DNA of 5,566 nt from assembly GCA_016186245.1 (NCBI GenBank), contig JACPLZ010000005.1, forward strand, positions 15,764 through 21,329, given 5' to 3'. The translations under genes were made by a program, and so were the position numbers. Below, one piece after another: positions 1-5,566 of the stretch. Numbering within the stretch: position 1 is the stretch's first letter; the number at the start of each line of letters is the position of its first letter. The notes beneath the pieces were generated by a model. The model was not told the origin of the DNA. It worked only from the letters and a program-made list of their open reading frames with translations, and did not search any database. The stretch comes from Candidatus Peregrinibacteria bacterium. GTDB lineage: Bacteria > Patescibacteriota > Gracilibacteria > UBA1369 > LOWO2-01-FULL-3.

Positions 1-2020
1 ATTCAGCCAAAAACCCAAATTCCACAACTTTTTTCGCCACAAAAACCCGCGCCATCCTGTGCGCGCTCGACTCCAAAGTTATCTCCTCCTCAGGCTCAAC
101 GCCATCCTCTGCCAATTCCGCAAATTTTCCCATCAAAACCACCAAAATTTTATCCAGTTTGACAGCATTTTCCGAAACCAGTTCATCAAAAACATAGATA
201 TCTTTAAGCGCCTCCAGCGAACGATCATACTGCGCTCTAAAAGAATAACCACCAACCACACCGCTCACTTCCACAAACCTCTGATCTTCATTTCCAATTT
301 CCCCGATTTCCAGATCCCTTATTTCCGGCTGTGCCGCAAAAACTTCCTCAATTTCCGCCACAATATCCGCAACATCACGTTGACCTTCTTGTTCGCCCAA
401 AATATCCTCCCTGATATCAGTGAAACCGGCAATCTTTTTCCGCTCTTTCAGGTAAGCTTCATAGCGGTCACGATGAGTCGCGCCATAAACTTTGGTCTGA
501 TATTCCGGACTGGAAAGATATCCCCAAAAATCGCCGACATCAGCCAGCTCCGATTCAAAAAGTTTCAAAACGGCAACTCCGGTTTTATCCTGCAATAGAT
601 CATTAACCTCATGCACCAGACGCGAAAAAATCTCTTTTGCCATCACGATCTCAATATTCCCATCAAAGAAAAATTTCCTCAGCCTTTTAAGAAAATCAAT
701 CTTTGAGCTGACAAGAGATTGAATAATTTCATTTTTCAAAGGATCGTTGGCATAGGCCTTTAACAATTTTTCTTCCAGAGTTCCCTTCATTGAAAAATAG
801 GCATCGCGATAAAACATCGGATAATGCAGAAACAGATTGTCAAAAAGCTGATTCTGGAATGTCAGAAAAACCCGATCGCCGGAATCCATACGGTTTAGAT
901 AGGTATAATAAAGATCAAGCGCTTTTTCCGGAGAAATTTCACCGCCGTCGATCGCGCGATAAACTTCGCGCCAAAACAGCCGCAAAGTCTCATATTGCTG
1001 CCCGTCAAATCTTTTATCAAGCAATGAGTTTAAAATTTCAGAATACAAATCGCCGCCGGCAACAGGCAAAATACGATAAATATATTCATCAGTTTTTTTT
1101 GAATATTCCAAATCCGCAGAAATCAGAAAAGAATTATCCATAAACTTCGACAAAGCTTCCGTTACTTTGGCAGCATCGCCTCTGCTGGCATAGTAAACAG
1201 CGCTGTCTAAAACAGAAAAAACATTTTCAAACTGATCTTTAAATTTCTTTTCCGGAAATAAGATCAGATAATTTCCCAGCTCGGAAACAATGCCGTCCGC
1301 AGTATCCACAGGCCCGGAAACAATCAATTCTGAAAATTTCTGCCCATTCGCAACCGCCGCCGCATCATCAGCCGCCAGATTATCCATCACCCATTTATCA
1401 CGCCTGTCTTCATCGGAAATAATCGCATACTTAAATTCTTTCATCAATTTTGAAGGAAGAAGGGCACCAATATCACCGTTAACCTTTTTCATAGGAATAG
1501 TAACTTTTCTGCCACGCGGCACCAATAACCGATTTACGGCATCAACATAGCCATAACCGATTTCCCCCATCTCAACTTTCTTCGGCAAAAACTCGATTTT
1601 GACATCACCGTTATACGCACTCATATCCAGATACTGTCCGTCAAATTTAAGATCAAAAACCCCGCCCATCGGCACAATCACGACATCATCAACAACAATC
1701 ATTAGATTTTCTTTGCTCGAAAAAAAATTACCCCATAACCTCGGCCCGGAAAATTCAAAAGCATACGATATGCCGGAATCATAGGTTTTAACAAAACCTT
1801 CACCTTTTTCAAGCCGGACAACTCCATTGTCGGGAAAAAGGACTTCAGTTTCATTCTCAATCAACAAATTATCAACTGCATTTGGCTCCATCCCGCCAAT
1901 ACCGTTTTCCACAAAAAAATTGGCCAGGACCAAAGCAATCGAAATCATTGCAAACACACAGGCTTTTATTATGTAGCCACGGGCGCCGACTGAATCAATT
2001 TTTTGTTCAATTATGGTCAT
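1..2020 (-). CDS. Membrane-anchored protein with FecR-like domain and long helical C-terminal region (3' end cut off by window)
   Basis: Reading the minus strand from the ATG at 2018-2020 gives 673 codons without a stop to the left edge, so the C-terminus is missing. Residues 1-15 contain K7 and R14, followed by a hydrophobic helix at about 16-37 (from YIIKACVFAM to LVLANFF). With positive charges in front and E38 behind, this fits an N-in signal anchor with the rest outside the membrane. Residues about 50-146 alternate hydrophobic beta strands and resemble FecR domains: a VVRLEKGEG stretch near 67-75, then VVIVPMGGVFDLKFDG at 113-128 and YNGDVKIEFL at 136-145. A NRLLVPRGRKVTIP segment lies at 163-176. 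The remainder is mainly helical and charged, with an acidic stretch around 535-590. No enzyme motif is visible. In known systems FecR is an anti-sigma regulator, but this domain also occurs in surface proteins, so the role here is unknown. No good Shine-Dalgarno precedes the start; GGGG at 2037-2040 is too far upstream. The gene is divergent from the ATPase gene. Confidence 0.85.
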   Translation of the reverse strand, partial: MTIIEQKIDSVGARGYIIKACVFAMISIALVLANFFVENGIGGMEPNAVDNLLIENETEVLFPDNGVVRLEKGEGFVKTYDSGISYAFEFSGPRLWGNFFSSKENLMIVVDDVVIVPMGGVFDLKFDGQYLDMSAYNGDVKIEFLPKKVEMGEIGYGYVDAVNRLLVPRGRKVTIPMKKVNGDIGALLPSKLMKEFKYAIISDEDRRDKWVMDNLAADDAAAVANGQKFSELIVSGPVDTADGIVSELGNYLILFPEKKFKDQFENVFSVLDSAVYYASRGDAAKVTEALSKFMDNSFLISADLEYSKKTDEYIYRILPVAGGDLYSEILNSLLDKRFDGQQYETLRLFWREVYRAIDGGEISPEKALDLYYTYLNRMDSGDRVFLTFQNQLFDNLFLHYPMFYRDAYFSMKGTLEEKLLKAYANDPLKNEIIQSLVSSKIDFLKRLRKFFFDGNIEIVMAKEIFSRLVHEVNDLLQDKTGVAVLKLFESELADVGDFWGYLSSPEYQTKVYGATHRDRYEAYLKERKKIAGFTDIREDILGEQEGQRDVADIVAEIEEVFAAQPEIRDLEIGEIGNEDQRFVEVSGVVGGYSFRAQYDRSLEALKDIYVFDELVSENAVKLDKILVVLMGKFAELAEDGVEPEEEITLESSAHRMARVFVAKKVVEFGFLAE

Positions 2021-2041
2021 GAAAATTCAAAAATATCCCCG

Positions 2042-2047
2042 TATTAT
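2042..2047 (+). promoter_or_regulatory. Possible plus-strand -10 (TATTAT) for the ATPase gene
   Basis: The same AT-rich core that forms the minus-strand -10 reads TATTATA on the plus strand and could serve as a weaker -10 for the divergent ATPase gene, giving a leader of about 50 bases. There is no recognisable -35 about 17 bp upstream (around 2019-2024 reads ATGAAA), so this is only a candidate. No better plus-strand promoter was found in 2021-2104. Confidence 0.25.
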
Positions 2048-2071
2048 AGCACGAAAAAGCCATGTTATCAA
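2043..2071 (-). promoter_or_regulatory. Sigma70-type extended -10 promoter for the minus-strand FecR-like gene
   Basis: On the minus strand the -35 hexamer TTGATA (2066-2071, five of six to consensus) is separated by exactly 17 bp from a perfect TATAAT (2043-2048), preceded by TG one base upstream (TGCTATAAT, an extended -10). A start about 7 bases downstream falls near 2036. That leaves a leader of only about 15 bases before the ATG at 2020, with no Shine-Dalgarno inside it. The element match and position in front of a gene make the call strong; the exact transcription start is inferred. Confidence 0.75.
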
Positions 2072-2084
2072 TTAACGACTTAAC
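2064..2084. promoter_or_regulatory. Candidate operator: inverted and direct GTTAA-type repeats over the -35
   Basis: On the plus strand, GTTA (2064-2067) and TAAC (2073-2076) form a small inverted repeat around TCAAT. The word TTAAC occurs twice with an 8-bp period (2072-2076 and 2080-2084). The cluster covers the minus-strand -35 hexamer, where a repressor or shared regulator could bind. Such short AT-rich words arise easily by chance, so support is weak. Confidence 0.2.
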
Positions 2085-2104
2085 AAAATCCATCATCCAG
2101 GTGT

Positions 2105-5100
2105 ATGATCACCGCCTTACCTTCAACAAACATGACAATCCCAGAAAATCCTCGAAGACCGGCCAAACCGGACATATCCGGCACAAGATCGGCAGCACCG
2201 CAAAATCCAGTAATGCAAGGCATAGCAGAAGTCGGCACCTCAATACTAAAAACTGTAACATCTCCAATTTTCGATCAAGAATCACAGGCAACCATCGCCA
2301 ACAGGCTCAAACTGGATATTACAGATAAACCATTAAACGAACCGGTATCAGGCCGCGAAATAAGCTATCTCATAATAGATGTCAAAAATCTTGGCGGAGA
2401 TCAGGAAAAAATCATCGCAGAAGAAGTGAAAATTCTTTCAAAAAGCCGTGATTTTATGATCCACCAGGATCAATATGGCAACCTGGTACTGATGTCGTTT
2501 TCGGAAAGAGGCGGCATAAAAATGCTGCTGGACATTGCCGCATCCATCACGGGAAGCAACGATCATGCACGCATATATGTCAGCGATGGCCAGATCGAAA
2601 ATCAGGAAACAGCCGGCTTTCGCATAAACGGCTATCCGGACTGTTCTCCGGAATCAAAATGGAGAAATACAAGGGCGGGAATAAAAATCGGCGCATCTCT
2701 ATTCTCAAAAATCCAGGATCCCCAAAGCAGAGTGGGAAGCCATATCGAACTGGAAACATCAGAGGGGACACAACATTTCGTGAACCTCGAAGGATATAGA
2801 CACAAAATATCATTAAAGACAGGCGGTCCGGATAAACTGATCGGTTACGAAAAAGAATATAAATCTCTGCAAACAGCCATAACCGACGACACCACAAAAT
2901 TGATTTTGTTAAAAGGCTCAGCAGGAATGGGCAAATCCCGCTTACTGGAAGAAACCATAAGCAGACATCCATCAGTTGTATTTTGCTCCATGGATCCATC
3001 AGACAAAAATGTAATAGGCTCCAGTCTGGCCACATTGGCATCTCAATTGTTTTATGCAATCACGGAAGATGACAAATTGAATATAGACATGGTAGATCAG
3101 GCCATTGTCCATCACGTCCAGGAAAGGAAAGCAGGAGAACAGAGTTTTGTTACCATCACCATGGTGGGCTTTCTCGGTATGTCCCACGCCGAACGGGTCG
3201 CTTATGCCGCAAAAAACCCCCAGGCAGTTTCAGACCTGTGCAACAATGCGTTGCGGCTCATAAATCAGGGAAGAGCGCCAAATACAGTGTTTGTTTTGGA
3301 AGATTTGCATCATGCCGACCGCATTTCCGAACCGTTTCTCCACAAAATCGCCGAATTCTATATCAACAGTACGCGGGGAAAAGCTGTCCTCTCCATGAGA
3401 CCGGAAGAAACCTATCAATCCACCGCGCAACGCAATCTGATCCATCAAACTCCAGCCGATGCCACTGGCACAGTTTCACTGGAACACGGTTTGGATTTTG
3501 CAGATGAAAAAATCAGCCATGATTATGCATTTCATTCCATTCCGGCAAGCTTGAGACGGGAACGCAGACTCGGCGAGTGGCACCGAAAACTCGGCCAATT
3601 GGCCAAAAATTCTCCATGGGTGATGAAAACAATGATGGACGCAGTACTCGAAAAAGACAAACGCGGTAATTACAGACACCTGATTATCGACGAATCGACA
3701 ATCGAAGTCACCAATGAATTGCTGCGCAGACTGGAAACAATAGATCCCAATTCCAGCACGGATATCGCCACTTACTTCCACGAACGGATTGCCAATTTGC
3801 CATCAACCCCAAGACAGATATTGCAAAGCATTGCTTTAATGGGGAATAAAGCCACCTCAAAACAGATAGAAGAAATCTGGAACATGATTATGCAACAAAG
3901 ATTTTCTCCTGAGGATTTTATGGCAGCAATAGGAGCAATCATTGAAGGCGGATACATTAAAAAAGATGAGTTGGGAACGAAGTATGAACTCCAGCACGAA
4001 TCAATGCAGGCAATTGTTTTGGGATCAATCAGTGACAAAGAGCAAAAAAGACGGCTGGCTACAAAACTATACGCCAAAATCGGCGATGATCTCGAGCCGT
4101 TGGCGGCACATGGACTACTTACAACAATTACCGACACCGACAAAAGAACCGGCGCCGAAAAATATCTGCCCGCTCTGGAAAAAACCACATCAGAGTGCCT
4201 GAAATATGCCGATGATAAACATGATTTTGATCTCACTTACAATATAGCCACACGCACCAGAGCATCCGCCGGCGTAAAACAAATAATTGTAAAAGCACAA
4301 GAGAAAGAAGCCAAAACACCAAAAGCACATCTGCAATTTGCAGTATCCATATTATTTGCCCAGGCGCAAAGCGCACTCTTCCTTGGTAAATTTAACGAAG
4401 TTGATGAGGTTATTTCAATTCTTCAAAAAATACACAGTAATCACCCTCAAGCAGTTGACATCAGTCATGCCCATCTCCTGCGTTTCGAAAGCGCATACAT
4501 GACATCTTCCCCGGCAACAATGCAAAAAATTTATGAACATGATTTGGAATCAGGGAAACACTTGCCACTGATACAGCAGCTGATTGCAGAAATAAAACTG
4601 GCTTTCAAGAAAGGCGATAACGCCAAAGTTATCGCAATCGCCAGAGAAAATAAACAAACTTTGGAGGCATGGAATCGTGAATATTTTCAACAAAAAGGCA
4701 TACCACAGCCGGAATTTGTAGAAATTGCCAGAATGTCCAAATGCCGGGCTCCATTCGGACACATTCGTCAGTCAGCCATCGACGTAGATAAACCAAACGG
4801 AATACGCATTGACGAAGATATTCTCCGCACACCATCAACAACAGACGACCGGCAAAAAGCAGAATTAAGGGCAATATTGGAAGAACTGGAACTTTGCGGG
4901 AAGATACTGGCACGCTATCCTTTGATAATGAACCCCATCTATGAAACCAGCGTACCACAGCAAAAAGCCGAAATTGCCGCCATGCTTGGAAATTATGACG
5001 AGGCCATAGAACTCATGGGAGAAAACATACGAATCAGCAGACAAATTGGCATCCAAATCAACGCCGTTCGCGCGGCCAAACTAAAAGGAGACATCCAGGT

Positions 5101-5212
5101 CAACAAAGCGCTTTTCACAGAACCAATCATACAGCATGATGTCATCGGGCAGGCCATCTCCACTTACACTGAAGGTATCAATTTGGCTGATCAAATAGCA
5201 AAAAAGAATTAA
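2105..5212 (+). CDS. Degenerate cyclase-like / AAA_16 (STAND) ATPase / TPR-like signalling protein, probably interrupted by an in-frame TAA
   Basis: The 1035-residue product has a signalling-ATPase layout. Residues 1-80 are proline-rich and probably disordered. Residues about 84-238 align by eye with a class III adenylate/guanylate cyclase domain: SYLIIDVKNL at 87-96 matches the first strand, with D92 at the first metal-aspartate position. The second metal site reads G125-N126 rather than GD, and the usual N/R transition-state motif is not recognisable, so it is probably a pseudo-cyclase. LIGYEKEYKSL (246-256) resembles the 'vGRe.El..L' entry to AAA_16 modules. Walker A is GSAGMGKS at 271-278; Walker B is VFVLEDLHHAD at 395-405; a RPEE sensor-like motif is at 432-435. 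A helical lid follows (about 555-670, including ELQHESMQAIVLGSI), then TPR-like helices from about 690. No transmembrane segment or signal peptide is seen, so it should be cytosolic. Start: ATG 2105 follows an in-frame TAA at 2081-2083. AGGTG at 2099-2103 lies too close to be a good ribosome site, and ATG 2132 or 2213 are alternatives. The frame stays open after the terminal TAA, which suggests the true protein is longer. The ligand sensed is unknown. Confidence 0.93.
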   Translation: MITALPSTNMTIPENPRRPAKPDISGTRSAAPQNPVMQGIAEVGTSILKTVTSPIFDQESQATIANRLKLDITDKPLNEPVSGREISYLIIDVKNLGGDQEKIIAEEVKILSKSRDFMIHQDQYGNLVLMSFSERGGIKMLLDIAASITGSNDHARIYVSDGQIENQETAGFRINGYPDCSPESKWRNTRAGIKIGASLFSKIQDPQSRVGSHIELETSEGTQHFVNLEGYRHKISLKTGGPDKLIGYEKEYKSLQTAITDDTTKLILLKGSAGMGKSRLLEETISRHPSVVFCSMDPSDKNVIGSSLATLASQLFYAITEDDKLNIDMVDQAIVHHVQERKAGEQSFVTITMVGFLGMSHAERVAYAAKNPQAVSDLCNNALRLINQGRAPNTVFVLEDLHHADRISEPFLHKIAEFYINSTRGKAVLSMRPEETYQSTAQRNLIHQTPADATGTVSLEHGLDFADEKISHDYAFHSIPASLRRERRLGEWHRKLGQLAKNSPWVMKTMMDAVLEKDKRGNYRHLIIDESTIEVTNELLRRLETIDPNSSTDIATYFHERIANLPSTPRQILQSIALMGNKATSKQIEEIWNMIMQQRFSPEDFMAAIGAIIEGGYIKKDELGTKYELQHESMQAIVLGSISDKEQKRRLATKLYAKIGDDLEPLAAHGLLTTITDTDKRTGAEKYLPALEKTTSECLKYADDKHDFDLTYNIATRTRASAGVKQIIVKAQEKEAKTPKAHLQFAVSILFAQAQSALFLGKFNEVDEVISILQKIHSNHPQAVDISHAHLLRFESAYMTSSPATMQKIYEHDLESGKHLPLIQQLIAEIKLAFKKGDNAKVIAIARENKQTLEAWNREYFQQKGIPQPEFVEIARMSKCRAPFGHIRQSAIDVDKPNGIRIDEDILRTPSTTDDRQKAELRAILEELELCGKILARYPLIMNPIYETSVPQQKAEIAAMLGNYDEAIELMGENIRISRQIGIQINAVRAAKLKGDIQVNKALFTEPIIQHDVIGQAISTYTEGINLADQIAKKN

Positions 5213-5566
5213 TTTTATAAACTCGCTCTTCGCATCCAGCGCATCCGCGCAATTGGAATCTTCGTTGCCGCCCGCAATCCTGAAAAATTGAGAAAAGATG
5301 CCGACAAACTTTCTCCGCTGATAAATATGGCGCAGGAGGACATCCGTTATCTAAACACAGACTGGACCGGCATGGCCGCAAACGACGAAGTCGCCTATTA
5401 TTTATTGGGATACCTTGGCCATATTCTGCAGGCAGCTTCCCGTCTTCAATTGCCGGAAACATTCAATGAAATAAGGAAATCTCCATTTTGCACAAGCAGC
5501 AATATAAAATCGGCCAACGCCTATTCAAAAAAAATAAACGACCGCGACACAGGCGAAACCGCCAGA
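5213..5566 (+). CDS. In-frame continuation of the ATPase/TPR gene beyond TAA 5210-5212 (partial, open to right edge)
   Basis: In the same frame as the upstream gene, 118 codons follow the TAA with no further stop and run off the window. They start FYKLALRIQRIRAIGIFVAA, which reads directly on from the upstream helix ending NLADQIAKKN as one amphipathic TPR-type helical repeat. It continues through NPEKLRKDADKLSPLI and NDEVAYYLLGYLGHILQAA. Codon choice and composition match the upstream gene. If translated on its own it would need an internal start such as ATG 5327 or 5372, neither with a good ribosome site, and either would cut through the helices. I therefore read it as the separated 3' part of the same gene. 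Because the frame is unchanged, a single substitution to TAA (from CAA, AAA or GAA, for instance) explains it better than an indel. It could be a pseudogene fragment, an error in the sequence, or a recoded stop. No terminator or intergenic gap separates the two parts. Confidence 0.65.

Noticed and set aside
59..1784. Plus-strand open frames at 59-598, 790-1143, 1290-1550 and 1599-1784
   Set aside because: They lie antisense to the continuous 673-codon minus-strand gene. Their translations are low-complexity or basic, without domain-like patterns, whereas the minus frame gives a coherent membrane protein.
2062..2328. 88-codon plus-strand frame starting at ATG 2062
   Set aside because: It overlaps the large ATPase gene in another frame, and most of its translation is a basic, His/Arg/Ser-rich shadow. 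Only its first 20 or so residues look protein-like, noted as a start or frameshift question.
3476..4236. Minus-strand frames within the ATPase gene, for example 3476-3781 and 3772-4236
   Set aside because: They are antisense to strongly supported coding sequence with intact ATPase motifs. Their Cys/Ser/Phe-rich translations are typical of shadows.
5200..5220. Rho-independent terminator after the TAA at 5210-5212
   Set aside because: The region is AT-rich (a short A run, then TTTTATAA), but no GC-rich stem precedes a T tract, and the coding frame continues.
5178..5462. Minus-strand frame of 94 codons over the 3' end
   Set aside because: It is antisense to the ATPase gene and its in-frame continuation. 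The translation is Cys/Arg-rich and shows no family-like pattern.
1..5566. Reassignment of TGA to glycine, as in some Gracilibacteria and Absconditabacteria
   Set aside because: Both main frames are complete over 673 and 1035 codons without any in-frame TGA, glycine is encoded by GGN, and the one interrupting codon is TAA.

Overview
The window holds two divergent protein-coding loci on about 44% GC-looking DNA that is readable with the standard bacterial code (no in-frame TGA has to be read as an amino acid). The combination of a single-pass membrane protein with a FecR-like domain and a degenerate cyclase-like/STAND ATPase/TPR protein, together with the style of these proteins, reminds me of Candidate Phyla Radiation genomes, most likely the Peregrinibacteria/Peribacteria group. 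That is recognition from memory, not a search, so the taxonomic call is tentative.

Layout. Positions 1-2020 are one uninterrupted minus-strand reading frame (at least 673 codons). It starts at 2020 and runs off the left edge. It encodes an N-terminal signal anchor, a FecR-like beta domain and a long helical, acidic, probably extracytoplasmic part. Several plus-strand open frames in this stretch are only its shadows. Positions 2021-2104 are an 84-bp divergent intergenic region with a very good sigma70-type promoter facing the minus-strand gene (TTGATA, 17 bp, TGCTATAAT). Positions 2105-5212 encode a 1035-residue plus-strand protein: a proline-rich N-terminus, a degenerate class III nucleotidyl-cyclase-like domain, an AAA_16/STAND-type ATPase with clear Walker A and B motifs, and a TPR-like helical C-terminus.

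The most unusual point is at the 3' end of that gene. The TAA at 5210-5212 is followed, in exactly the same frame, by 118 further codons (5213-5566) with no stop. They read as convincing helical-repeat protein and run off the right edge. The 1035-residue product is therefore probably only the upstream part of a longer protein, interrupted by an in-frame ochre codon through a nonsense mutation, a sequencing or assembly error, or less likely recoding.

The two genes share a short regulatory region, and one is predicted to be membrane-anchored while the other is a cytosolic signalling-type ATPase. A functional link is possible but only inferred. No tRNA, rRNA, CRISPR array, insertion sequence or convincing terminator was seen.
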